Source of the DNA: Artocarpus heterophyllus
Lineage: Eukaryota; Streptophyta; Magnoliopsida; Rosales; Moraceae
DNA: 64,000 nucleotides
Direction: 5' to 3'
Assembly (NCBI GenBank): GCA_025403435.1
Contig: CM046333.1
Location: 31,579,521 to 31,643,520 of the forward strand
Below the pieces are notes generated by a model. It made no database searches and was not told the origin of the DNA. It saw only the letters and a list, made by a program, of their open reading frames with translations. Position 1 is the stretch's first letter; the number at the start of each line of letters is the position of its first letter. Below, in pieces: positions 10,893-22,365 of this stretch. A program made the position numbers and the translations under genes.

Positions 10893-12557
10893 GAAATTTC
10901 GCCCTCGAAATTTATATTTCATTTCAGAAACAAAACAAATGCGGATACAATTCTCGCATACTCGATTCTAATTCCCACGTGGCTTCATCAACCCTGTGAT
11001 GCTGCCACACGACCTTAACCAATGGTATCTCATGATGACGCAAACTGATCACCTTCCGATTGATGATTTGAATCGGCACCTCCTCGTACGTCGTATCTTC
11101 CCGAACCTGAACATCGCGAAATGAGACTATCTTACCCTGCTCAGGCGGACACTTCTCAAGCATCGACACATGAAACACATCATGAACATGAGAAAGTTTG
11201 GGCGGAAGATCAAGCCGATAAGCGACCACACCAACACGCTGAGTGATCTCGAACGACCCAATATACCTCGGCGCGAGCTTCCCACTCACCCCGAACTGCA
11301 TAGTTTCCTTACGAGGTGATACCCTCAAGAGAACGAAATCTCCAACCACGAACTCTAAGGGTCTACGTCTCCTATCCGCGTAACTCTTTTGTCGCCTCTG
11401 AGCTGCTCTCAACCTATCTCGAATCACCGCGACTTTCTCATTACTATCACGGATCTCATCCGGCCCAAGAATAACCCTATCTTCCAGCTCGTCCCAACAC
11501 ACAGGTGACCGACACGGTTGCCCATACAACGCCTCAAACGGTGCCATACCAATACTCGCCTGATAGCTATTGTTGTATGCGAACTCCGCCAGATGCAAAC
11601 ATTGCTTCCAATTCCCGCCGAAGTCCAACGCACAGGCACGCAACATATCCTCGAGAATCTGAATAACCCGCTCAGACTGCCCATCAGTCTGAGGATGAAA
11701 CGCCGTACTGAAGTTCAAATCCGTACCTAAAGCCTCCTGAAAACTCCTCCAGTACTTAGCATTAAACCTGGTGTCTCGATCAGAGGTGATGGACAACAGA
11801 ACTCCATGCAACCTCACAATGTTCTGCAGATACAATTTCCCGAGAATCCTCCTCGAACACGTCGACCTAAATGGAATGAAATGCACCGATTTCGTCAACC
11901 TGTCGACCATGACCCAAACTGCATCATGCCGCTGCTTCGTCCTCGGCAAACCTGTGAGAAAATCCATCGTCACATGCTCCCATTTCCACCTTGGAATAGG
12001 AAGCGGCTAAAGCTGACCTGCAGGCTTCTGATGCTCTGCTTTCACCTGAAGACACGTTGAACACTTGGCCACGTACTCTCGAACGTCTTTCTTCATGCCT
12101 CTCCACCAATACTGCCTCTTCAAATCACGATACATCTTTGTGCTCCCCGGATGAATAGCAAACTAAGACCTATGAGCTTCGTCCAAAACGGCTTTCGTCA
12201 CCTCGGCGATAGCTGGAACTGCAAGACGCTCCCGGAAATACAACGATCCATCTGCATGCATGCTCCATTCTTCAAACTGCTCCCCGTTCTGAATCCGCGA
12301 CCAAATCACCTACAAATGTTGATCCTGCCACTGACTTTGCTTCACCATCCGAACAAGAGCTGGGGTTGCCTCCACATGATACACCGAAACTCGGTCACGG
12401 TCTTCATGATACCGCAGCCTATACTCGCTCACCGTTGCATTCCTGCTCCAGTCCTCAAAAGTCAAACAAACCAGAATTCCTAAAGACTTCCTGCTAAGCG
12501 CATCTGTGACCACATTAGCTTTCTCGGGATGATACTGCTAAACGCATCCGCGACCAC
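10893..12557 (-). pseudogene. Gypsy pol 3' fragment: RNase H end, integrase, chromodomain-like C-terminus
   Basis: Read leftward, the fragment begins with the RNase H end (YHPEKANVVTDALSRKS, about 12480-12535). The H2C2 zinc motif follows ([12 protein letters not shown] to KCSTCLQV, about 12050-12165). A 349-codon open stretch, 11973-10924, holds the integrase core with the DDE residues visible in VDRLTKS, SDRDTRF and QSERVIQ. It then has the GPY-like segment and a chromodomain-like tail (LVKVVWQHHRVDEATWE). This fits the chromovirus (Tekay/Del-like) branch. Stops occur near 12007 (QPLPIP read as *PLPIP, CAG to TAG) and near 12167. Protease, RT and most of RNase H are missing, so it is a dead 3' fragment. 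Confidence 0.9.
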
Positions 12558-12561
12558 ATTT

Positions 12562-13342
12562 GTTTGAATGCTTATTCTAGTTGCAATTATCATCTTGCAG
12601 AATGATTAGGAGTTTAATTAATTAATGTCGTTGAATAGAAAAAAATGAAAAAAGTACATAATTAAGCTTAGAATGTGATGTCATGAAATTAAATAAATGT
12701 AGTTTCCATGCAAAGACTCCACATTTTTTTCACTATTAGCTATGACGATAAAAATTGATTTTCTAGAACCGGCAATTTTCACAAATTAAGCCAGTGAATA
12801 GGAAGGTTTCAAGGACCAAGAGTAGTGGTCCACGATATAAATGTAATCTTGTGTGAACGTGGACATTTCTAGACTCAAGACGTCTAAAGTAGACATCAAT
12901 TTGGGTACGTAATTACCTCCCATACTAACCGATATTGCAGCAATAAATGTATAAACGATAAATCAGTGTGAAGCCATCTAAGGTGTCAATGTGGTGGTCC
13001 AATTGATACATTACACATAATATTAGTCCTTATCTATCACGGGTACAACGTGACTAAAACATGACAGCAAATAAAGATGATAGTGATTTCTTCTTTAGGA
13101 AAATGAAAACGCTGCCACATCACATCGCATTCAAAGAAAAAATAAACAGCACCATGTCTGCAGCGTATGTTTGTATGTAAAAATTTGCAGGGGCATGGAA
13201 AAGGACTAAGAGCCCAGTTGGGTCATGGGTTTGAAAAGAACATTTAGACAGTAATTTAAATTTTTATAGTGAAAAAAAAAACACTATAATAAAAAGTTTA
13301 ACTTTATGGTTCAAACAGGTAAAATGCATTAGCAGCTTGGAT
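12562..13342 (-). repeat. Large inverted-repeat arm A
   Basis: This is the reverse complement of 15752-16535 along its whole length, for example TTTGAATGCTTATTCTAG against the mirrored CTAAAATAAGCATTCAAA, and CCAGTTGGGTCATGG against the mirrored ATGATCCAACTGG. It contains a reversed copy of the Kunitz upstream block. It starts exactly at the truncation of the gypsy fragment. Confidence 0.88.
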
Positions 13343-13344
13343 AC

Positions 13345-13985
13345 CCTCCCAAACAAGTCCTCTGTCTAATGTACAAATTGGACCACCTTATATTATGGCT
13401 TCATGCCTAATTTGTCGTTTATATATTATTGTGCGAATGTCTATTAGTATGGTAGAAGCACTAGAAAAGGCCCTTTGCAAAAGCAAATTGCTAGAAGCTA
13501 TGCAGATAAAGACATTTGTACGATTTGAGTTTAAAATAGTACAAAAAATCTAATCCTCATCTCAATCTTTACTCTACCACTGCTAGTCTTTCAGAAGAAT
13601 AGCGACTTCACAATGGTAGGCGCATGGCATCTATATGTTAATAGAATTTTGTAGTGTTCTATCAAAAAGAAAGAAGATTATAATAATCCATGCCACTATA
13701 TGATAAAATACACTGTTGATATGGTTCTGTTTTAAGCTATAAAATTAGTATAAAACTTTATTACTTTTGAGTATGCTTTCACTCTATATATTTTAAGCAA
13801 ATTTAATGTTTCAAAACTTGTAACACTAGTAAAAATATTCAATCGTATAAAGCTCTAAAAATTATAGTAAAAAAATCTAGGTTCTATAATAAGTAGAGCC
13901 GTTGATGACAACCTCAACAATCTCCAAGTAATCGGAAAAAGTTTCAGTTTAAATCGAGTTACTAAATGGGTCTTTTATTTGATTT
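13345..13985 (+). repeat. Direct repeat block, copy 1 (Kunitz upstream type)
   Basis: It matches 18655-19315 in the same orientation. Shared landmarks are GTCTAATGTAC..ATTGGACCAC, ATGCCTAATTTGTCG, AGAAGCTATGCAGATAAAGAC and AAAAATCTAGGTT. The first 100 bp belong to the conserved Kunitz upstream block. No coding sequence is seen. Confidence 0.85.
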
Positions 13986-15751
13986 AAATTTTAAGAAAAA
14001 TAAATACGTATCCAACAAATTTTAAAGATTTGAATCCAAAAAGTTACCGAATATACGAAACAAACGAGACCTTAAAAACCAAGATTCATTTAGGTGTCTT
14101 TTTAGTGTTTTGCTTGCATTTGAACATTCAAGATTTATAGCATGTAGCGTATATGATTTGACATATTGCTTTGTTGTTGCTTTGATCAACATTAGTACAA
14201 TTAAAAATATAAAAAGTCCTTTTAGTAAAACAAGAAAAAAAAGAATAACGTATTTCTATACTCTTTAGCACAACTATCATTATCCCAAAAGTAGCAAAAA
14301 TCGAATTAAAATGCTTTTATTTTTTTCCTAACTAATCGGTTTTAATTAATATTTAGAGTCTGTTTGAGATTGTTTTTAGATGTTATTTTTAGCATTTTAT
14401 ATAACCACCCATATAAGGTCAGGGTACATATAAAAATGAAAAATAAGTTTTATGAATGCACTTGGAAATGAAATATTTAGTGAGAAATTATATGATTTAT
14501 GAAGGTCTTGTTTGATACATAATATTAAGGATTAATATTTTAGAGGATTATAATGAGTTTTGCTTAGTTTAAAATATATTGTACACAAATTTTCAATCAA
14601 CACAAATTAGAAAAAAAATTAAATGCAACAAAATTAAAATTATATAGCATATTAGGTGGAACAACAAAAATAATAAAAAAGAAAAAAAAAAGACATGATC
14701 TCCATCGGAAACTTGTATGAAAGGGAAAAAAAATAAGAAAATAAAAAGATGACATCATTGATGAAAATAGTTAAAAAAAAAAGATTAATAGGTCATATCT
14801 TCCAAAAAAAAAAAATTAATAATGGGCATTTGAAAAAATAGTCAATACAACTTTGTTATAGTGTTTTTTTAATAAAATTTAAATTTGAAATCAACGTTGA
14901 TTTAAACTTTTAATTTCAATTACAGTCTCAAACTAAAAAAAAATAAAACAAAAGAATCATGAGAAAGGGAGAAAGCCGTATATGCCTCTCTTTCAACCAA
15001 AATGAAATGTGGGATATATATTGTCATGGTGAGCTTGCCCCCTTTTATTACTTTGTGACTAATTTGTGTTGTGTTAGATTTTTAAAACTCTTTGTACTAA
15101 ATATCATGTTTTAAAAATATTTATAGTAAATAATAGTAAAAATAAAATTTACTAATAAAAGTTTTTTGCTCATAATTAATAGATAACTAAAAAATCTTTT
15201 TATTGAGTAGATTTTTTACTTCTTTCTAATTACTATAAATATTTTTAAAACTTACAATTTAAGTCACTAAATTTAAAAAGTTGCATTTACACAATTTCCA
15301 AAAAAAAAGAATTCTCGAAGACCCTAAAGCCAACTCAACCAAACAACCATAAATGCGACTCATTTGGCCTTTAATTTGCTAGCTAATATTGCCTTCGACC
15401 TTTAATTTTTTATTTTTTATTTTATTTACACAGGGCATAATTTGTATGAGTCGTACAACTAGCATAAACCAAGGCGAAGAAAAACACACACACACATAGA
15501 GAAAAGCCTATGATAAAGAACAAACAAACCTAACAGCTATTTAGTTCTTCACATGCTTTTAATATATACATGACTTAATTCCCAATTTGCAATATCCTTT
15601 GTTTTTTTTTTTTTAAATTTTTCTCTTTGAAGCGCAAAATTCCTAGACGGATTACAATTTTTCACTCGTCTTTTTTAAGGGATCATTTTTTTATTTATTT
15701 ATTTTCAAGTTGAGAATATCTAATATACTTATGCTCATCTACAAAAATACA
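13986..15751. other. AT-rich intergenic DNA, nothing recognised
   Basis: There are many A/T runs, no open frame with a recognisable domain, a short CA-rich stretch near 15485 and poly-T near 15603. I see no transposon ends. Confidence 0.5.
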
Positions 15752-16535
15752 TTATCCAAACTACTAATGCATTTTACCTGTTTGAATCACAAAATTAAAC
15801 TTTTTTATTATAGTGTTTTTTTTTCACTATACAAATTTAAATTACTTTTTAAATTTTCTTTTCAAACATATGATCCAACTGGGCTTTTAGTCCTTTTCCG
15901 TGCGCCTGCAAATTTTTACATACAAACATACGCTGCCGATATGGTCTTGTTTCTTTTTTCTTTGCATGCCATGTGATGTGGCAGCGTTGTCATTTTCCTA
16001 AACGTGAAATCACTATGATCTTTATTTCCTATCATGTTTTAGTCACGTTGTATCTATGATGGATAAGGACTAATATTATGTGTCATGTACCAATTGGACC
16101 ACTACCTCGACACCATAGATGGCTTCACACTGATTTATCGTTTATACATTAATTGAGGCAATGTCTGTTAGTACGAGAGCCAATTACCTAAAATTTCTAC
16201 TTTAGACATCTTAAGTCTAGAAATGTCTACGTTCACACAATATTACATATATATTGGGGACCACGACTCTTGCTCCTTGACTCCTCACTATTCAGTGTTG
16301 GAATTTGTGAAATTGCCAATCCTAGCTTGAAGTCAGTTTTAATAGTGATGGCTAATAGTGAAAAAAACGTGGAGTCTTTGCAATGGAAACTAAATTTATT
16401 TAACTTCATGAAATCACGGTCTAAGTTTAATTATGTACCTTTTTCATTTTTTCTATTTGACGACATTAATTAATTTAACCCTTAATTATTCTGCAAGATG
16501 ATAATTGCAACTAAAATAAGCATTCAAACCAAAAT
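15752..16535 (+). repeat. Large inverted-repeat arm B
   Basis: This is the partner of 12562-13342, with a spacer of about 2.4 kb. It contains GGATAAGGAC..CATGTACCAATTGGACCACT, the conserved Kunitz upstream block, and lies about 0.35-1.1 kb upstream of the Kunitz 5' fragment at 16882. That suggests arm B sits in its original place and arm A is the inverted copy. Confidence 0.88.
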
Positions 16536-16881
16536 TGATCCGTTCTTTATGTCAATTCCCTTTTAGATTAATACTTTCTAGAATTCTTGATATTTACATG
16601 GAAAAAAAGTAAAAACTTCAAACTCCAAGGTAATTATTTGTGCCAAATAAAATAAGAAAGAAATTAAGAGTCTAATCTCCCGACATAGGTTGTTAGTTTG
16701 ATTTTTTTTTTTTTTTTGGTACTGAACAATCTCAAACTATAGTTGATGACGAATAGTATGGAACACTATTTCATACAGCAATATTCCAACAACTGCTATT
16801 AAGATGAAATTTCATAACACGTGCCTTAAAGTCACGAGCCTTAAAGCCAATTGTACACAAAACTCTACAATAGCATACAAA

Positions 16882-17026
16882 AATGGAGGCTATTACTTTG
16901 CTCAAATTATTTTTTTTTCCATTCTTTCACAACAAATAGAGAGAGTACACTAATCATGATATATCTTTCTCTGATTAGAGTCTTGCAGTTCTTGATTCAT
17001 CTGAAAATAAACTGCAAAAGCATTTT
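16882..17026 (+). pseudogene. Kunitz gene 5' fragment
   Basis: The leader (AAAGCCAATTGTACACAAAA) and the start ATGGAGGCTATTACTTTGCTC parallel the Kunitz promoter and start. CTTGCAGTTCTTGATTCATC then TGAAAATAAACTGCAAA parallels the GCAGTTCTTGACTCATCCGG and AAACAAACTACAA stretch of the intact gene. Indels and a TAG after the signal-peptide region (ACAAATAG) break the frame. Homology ends near 17026 in a poly-T stretch. It is a 5' fragment of about 145 bp, with no product expected. Confidence 0.8.
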
Positions 17027-17339
17027 TTTTTTAATTTTGCAATAACTTGGAATTTGGAATTTTGTTTTTTTTTTTGTTTTTTTTTTTAATGGAAAGTAGG
17101 TTAAATTGAAGCTAAGGAAGAGAAGTTTTAAAATCATCGTAAAGGGAAAGAAAGGGTTCGATTTGATTAGAAATTTAAACAAAGTGCGACGGATTCAATG
17201 GAGAGGCTTTTTCTCTAGTTTATGGATTTATTTTGAACAGAATGCAACCCCAAACCATATAAGAGATGAATAAGATATATTAGCAGTATTATTCATATAA
17301 GAGATATTTTTCTTTTTATACCCCTTCTTTCAAAGTAAT

Positions 17340-17765
17340 TCAAAAACTACTTTATGTTTTTTCATCTTATTGAATGTATACTTTTAAATTAAATTTAATA
17401 TAAAAATTTATATCTTTTTCTGATTAATCTTCAATTTTAACTCAAAAAATTACCTAAAATACCCTAAAAAATAAGATAATTTAAAAAGTTAAAAAAACTT
17501 TACCAAGGTTTTTGACTTCAAACATGTGTAGAATACCTTAAAAATAAATATTTTGTAAGTTTTTGTTTTGTTTTTTGCTTATTTTTTTGAAAGTTTTATT
17601 TTTTTCTCTTTTAGATAAGGATATTTTGGTTACTTTAAAGGTCAAAAGAACTTATTGACTGAGGTAAGTTATAGATTTATATATTAAATATAATCTAAAA
17701 TGAGATCAAAAACTAAAGGTTTATTGTGTAAATAAACCTAAAATACATGTATAAATATATGCCCT
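17340..17765 (+). repeat. Diverged dispersed repeat (copy at 37550-37970)
   Basis: Both stretches share a run of similar phrases in the same order: CTAAAATACCCT, the T-rich segment with TTGAAAGTT or TTGAAGTTT, ATAAGGATA then TTGGT, and AAATAAACCTAAAATACATG or AAATAAACTTTAAACACATG then TATAAA. Similarity is modest. The repeat class is unknown. Confidence 0.45.
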
Positions 17766-18140
17766 TTATTTAATTATTGTTCTAATAGTCCCAAATCTTT
17801 CATGAAAGTGAACATTTATCCCCAACCTTATATTTTTAATTTATTAGTCCCCAACCTTTGATCTTAGTTGCTGAGAGACCAATTTAACGGTTAAATATTT
17901 AATTTTAAAGGAGATAAGGTGACAGACTAGTCCCAAAGTTATCAAAAAGGTGATAATTTGATCCTCAAAATTATCAAATAGGTGACAAACTGGTCCCAAA
18001 ATTAACAGTTTAATCGTTGAATTAGTCCTTTAGCAATTGAAATGAAGGGTTAAGGACTAATAAATTAAAAATAAAAGGTTGGGGATCAAAATCATATTTT
18101 TGTAAAAAGTTAAAGACTAATGTGGTAATTTATCCTTAGT
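17765..18140. repeat. Hairpin repeat (MITE-like) with ACTAATAAATTAAAAATA arms
   Basis: The left part, with CCCCAACCTTATATTTTTAA then TTTATTAGTCC (17820-17855), is mirrored by GGACTAATAAATTAAAAATA then AAAGGTTGGGGAT (18054-18089). Between them are internal repeats of the 'GGTGACAAACTGGTCCC' type. This is the common plant 'TTAGTCCCCAACCTTT' hairpin repeat. The exact ends and target duplication were not resolved. Confidence 0.65.
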
Positions 18141-18654
18141 TATAAGTCATTATCTCATCATTTTAGGTTCAAGAGTTCTTTTAAAGTTGATGGACGTGTA
18201 ACCTTGTAGATAATTCTACTTTTCATATTTCTCGTATGTATACTTCTGTTTTGACATTACAAATAATATATCATCATATTTGAGTACTTTTGTTGTGCCC
18301 CTAGTAGATAACCAATTTTATTAGTCAGTAAAAAAGAAAAATAAAAGTTGTAGTTTTTTAATAAGTATTTAAAATCATATTTTTACAAGAGTTTTTATGG
18401 GTTAAAATAATTTTAATTATTTTTAAAAGTTTCAAAAATATTGTATATAAGCTTATATAGTCTATCATTAACTTTTTGGTATAAGTTTTAAAGTCTATTT
18501 TAAAAGTTTTTTTTTTTTTAGGAATCCACATTTTATGGCTTGTTAGGAAGCACTTATGGATAGCAAAAGAACTCCTGATAGATCATTCAAACACTTTTAA
18601 AAGTAATTTTTGGTGTCACAAAATCAAAAATAGCTTTTTAATAAACCCTACCAA
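18141..18654. other. AT-rich intergenic DNA, nothing recognised
   Basis: There is no open frame with a domain and no repeat partner found by eye, apart from the poly-T stretches. Confidence 0.5.
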
Positions 18655-19315
18655 ACAAGCCCCATGTCTAATGTACTTATTGGACCACTACGTTGACAAC
18701 TAATGATGGCATCATGCCTAATTTGTCGTTTATATATTGTTGTGCCAATGTCTTATATATTATTCTGCCAATGTCTATTACTATGGCCCAAGTACTAGAA
18801 GAGGTCCTCTGTAAAAGAAAATTACTAGAAGCTATGCAGATAAAGACATTTTTACGATTTGAGCTTAAAATAGTGTCAAAAATCCGATCCTCATCTCAAT
18901 CTCTAACCTACTACAACTAGCCTTTCAAAAGAATACTGACTACATAATGGTAGGCACATGGCATATATATGTTGAAAGAATATTATAGTGTTCTATGAAC
19001 GAGAAAGAAGATTATAATAATTCTATGCTACTATATGATAATATACTTTTTTATATAGTTTTGTTTTAAACTATAACATTTGTATAAAATTTAATTAGCT
19101 TTAAGTATACTTTCACTCGATATATTTTGATCAAATTTAATGTTTCAAAACATGTAACATTAGTAAGAATATTCAATCACATAAAGCTCTAAAAATTATA
19201 GGAAAAAAATCTAGGTTTTATAATAAGTAGAGCTGTTGATAATAATCTCAACGATTTCCAAGTAATCAGAAAAAGTTTCTTCTTAAATTGTGAAACTAAA
19301 TGGGCCAAGTATATG
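18655..19315 (+). repeat. Direct repeat block, copy 2 (Kunitz upstream type)
   Basis: This is the partner of 13345-13985. It begins ATGTCTAATGTAC then TTATTGGACCACTACG, a well-preserved form of the Kunitz upstream block. No Kunitz coding DNA follows it before the LTR remnant. Confidence 0.85.
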
Positions 19316-19385
19316 AAAGTCATGAGTTGCATCAACTACTCAAATTGTGAGCATGTGGTTGATGATGACAGGACTCATGAACTTA

Positions 19386-19913
19386 CACTACAAGAAAAAC
19401 TATATTTAACGACATGCTATTTACGACATATAGTTTTTGAATGTCGTTGAAAAGTACATACAATGACATATCCAACAAACATGCCATTAACGACATTTGA
19501 AACAATAATTAACAACATCTATATAGATGCCATATTAAAATTCTCCTTTTTATGACAACAGTTTAGTGTCGTTAAATTATTTAACGACAAGTAGGAGATG
19601 TCGTCGAAGCTTTGGAGATTCTATGACACCCCTTCTAGACGACATCTTAACCAATGTCGTCTATAAAGGGTGTCGTAGAATCTCCAAGGTTTTGACGATA
19701 TCTCCTACTTGTTGTTAAATAATTTAACGACATTAAACTATTGTCGTTAAAAGGAGACCTTTAATACAATGCCTATATAGATGTCGTTAATTATTGTTTC
19801 AAATATTGTTAATGGCATGTTTGTTGGAGATGTCGTTGTATGTACTTTTTAACGACATTCAAAAACTACATGTCGTAAATAACATGTTGTTAAATATAGT
19901 TTTTTTTGTAGTG
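19386..19913. mobile_element. CACTA-type palindromic MITE, copy 1
   Basis: The ends are CACTACAAGAAAAAC and GTTTTTTTTGTAGTG, the classic CACTA (En/Spm) terminal inverted repeat. The two halves are near mirror images over the whole length, centred on ACGACATCTTAACCAATGTCG. The flanks do not match as a 3-bp target duplication (TTA on the left, TGC on the right), unlike the three sister copies. Confidence 0.9.
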
Positions 19914-20073
19914 TGCTTTAATTGTGTATGAATTATGAATGCATAAGGTCAGGCAGGTAGTCTTCATGTATTTCTTGAAATAGATGGAGGTATGAATTAT
20001 GCATTATAGTATTGGATGATTCCTTGAAAATAGATAAATGTTAATTTTATTTTAAATGAAAACATCAAGGAGT

Positions 20074-20619
20074 CACTACAAGAAAAACTACATTTAACGA
20101 CATTATTTACGACATGTAGTTTTTGAATGTTGTTGAAAAGTACATACAACTGCATCTTTAACAAAGATGTCATTAGCGACATTTGAAAGAATAATTAACG
20201 ACATTTATATAGATGTCGTATTAAAAGTCTTCTTTTAACGACTATAGTTTAGTGTCGTTAAATTATTTAACGACAAGTAGAAGATGTCGTCAAAGCCTTG
20301 GAGATTCTACGACACCCCTTATAGATGACATATTGACCTTATAGACGACATTAGTCAATATATCGTCTATAGGGGGTGTCGTGGAATCTCCAAGGCTTTG
20401 ACGACATCTTCTACTTGTCGTTAAATAATTTAACGACGCTAAACTATTGTCGTTTAAAGGAGACCTTTAATACGACATCTATATAGATGTCGTTAATTAT
20501 TGTTTCAAATGTCATTAACCACATGTTTGTTAGAGATGTCGTTATATGTACTTTTCAACGACATTCAAAAACTACATGTCGTAAATAATATGTCGTTAAA
20601 TGTAGTTTTTCTTGTAGTG
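20074..20619. mobile_element. CACTA-type palindromic MITE, copy 2 (TSD AGT)
   Basis: It is 546 bp, with ends CACTACAAGAAAAACTAC and TTTTCTTGTAGTG, flanked on both sides by AGT. Relative to its sisters it has a small extra duplication at the central fold (TATTGACCTTATAGACGACAT). It is non-coding and non-autonomous. Confidence 0.95.
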
Positions 20620-20739
20620 AGTGAGCACATCAAGACCGTAGTGACGTCATCTTCAATTAAGTTTTAGTAAGCTAAACAGGTAAATACATTCTCACCTGCA
20701 ACATGATGTGGTTTGTAAAAGGTTTGAAGTTTATGTTCA

Positions 20740-21266
20740 CACTACAAGAAAAATTACATTTAAGGACAAATTATTTATGACATGTAGTTTTTGAATGTCG
20801 TTGAAAAGTATATACAACAACATCTCCAACAAACATGTCTTTAATGATATTTGAAATAATAATTAACGACATCTATATAGAAGCTGTATTAAATGTTTCC
20901 TTTTAACGACAATAGTTTAGTGTCATTAAATTATTTAACGACAGTTGGAGATGTCATCAACGTCTTAGAGATTTTACGATACCCCTTATAGATGACATCT
21001 TAACTAATATTGTCTATAAGGGGTGTCGTAGAATCTCCAAGGCTTTGACGACATCTCCTACTTGTCGTTAAATAATTTAACGACACTAAACTATTGTCGT
21101 TAAAAGGAGAGCTTTAATACGACATCTATATAGATGTCGTTAATTGTTGTTTCAAATGTCATTAACGATATGTTTGTTGGAGATGTCGTTGTATGTACTT
21201 TTCAACGACATTCAAAAACTACATATCGTAAATAATATGTCATTAAATGTAGTTTTACTTATAGTG
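20740..21266. mobile_element. CACTA-type palindromic MITE, copy 3 (TSD TCA)
   Basis: It is 527 bp, with ends CACTACAAGAAAAATTAC and GTTTTACTTATAGTG, flanked on both sides by TCA. It sits inside the decayed LTR, 120 bp after copy 2. Confidence 0.95.
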
Positions 21267-21929
21267 TCATGATGATTCCTATGATGATTCTATAACGGTT
21301 TTATTAAATGTATTATTATGAAAGTTTGATTTACAAAAAGTTATGTACACTTTGATGATAACGTATTCAAAGGTATAAAAGTATATATATATATATGTAT
21401 ATATGTATCACTTAAATAAGTGTTGCACACCCATGTTTAAGTTATGTTTATGTTATAATGTCATGTTTGGTTTGGGGTTAGCTACCTATGAACAATGTTT
21501 TAATATGGTTAATGTTAACGAAAGATATGTTTTATGTGTAACTATGCCTAGTGCACTATTATGATGATGTTGGTTATGGAAATGATGTTTCATAAAGATG
21601 TTCATAAAATGTTTTATGTTGTGAGATAGAAAAATGTACTTACTAAGCTTTTGGCTTACTTAGTTATACTTCATGTTGCAAATAAGGGTAAGAGGATTAT
21701 ATAAATAGGTGGAGGGTGAGAGCAGCCGTGTGAGCTTGAAAGAATGGATTGAAAAAGGCAAAACGCCAAGGAAGAAATTCAAAGTTATAAACTATGTTAG
21801 TATGTTTATTTAAAGAGATTTAAAGATTTGAACCAAGATTCTATAACTTTATATGATTATTATCTATCCTTTTGCACTTTGAAATATTGAGATTTGATTT
21901 AAAATTTAATTTTGATTTTATCAACAGTT

Positions 21930-22115
21930 TGGCTTGTCGATCATTATTGGTCGATCTATCGGTGTCAGTATCGGCCTGTCGATTACCCTATATTGGCCTG
22001 TCAATCTTAGTGATTTTAAAACCCTATTTTGTAGAGCTTTGGACGGCCTACTACTGGTTGAAGTTTGAACTACCAGTCAAGTTCAGCCTGCCAAAGTCCG
22101 AAGTTCGGCCTACCG
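21930..22115 (+). repeat. Decayed CGGCCTGTCGA array
   Basis: Units such as TTGGCTTGTCGATC, ATCGGCCTGTCGATTAC, TTGGCCTGTCAATC, TTCAGCCTGCC and TTCGGCCTACCGAAC are visible. It is the counterpart of the array at 57890-58090 in the solo LTR, but eroded by C-to-T changes. Confidence 0.75.
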
Positions 22116-22365
22116 AACTATGTAAGCAGATTTTAAAAGTTGTGTTGATTTTTATTTAAATTATGATTTTATTGTTTTGGTGTGATAAACTATTTAAAGA
22201 ATACTTATAATCAAGCAATTTATAAAAAAAAAATGTATGTATAGATCCTAGGGTATGTTTCCAAATTATGTTTTTATTTAAAATAGTTTATCTTAAATAG
22301 TGGTAAAAAGAATGAATATAACAACATTTGTGACATCTGTAAGGCAGTGTTATAAGTTGAAGACG

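Larger units (their letters stand above)
19914..22352 (+). mobile_element. Decayed LTR of the same family as the solo LTR at 57648-61126
   Basis: Net of two nested MITEs, the sequence matches that solo LTR in reverse complement: GTGCTTTAATTGTGTATGAATTATGA, TAAGCTAAACAGG..TTCTCACCTGCAACATGATGTGG, the CGGCCTG array at 21950-22110, and AAATAGTTTATC..GTGGTAAAAAGAAT up to a decayed end GTTATA near 22352. The 5' part is missing, replaced at the MITE 1 boundary. Confidence 0.8.
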
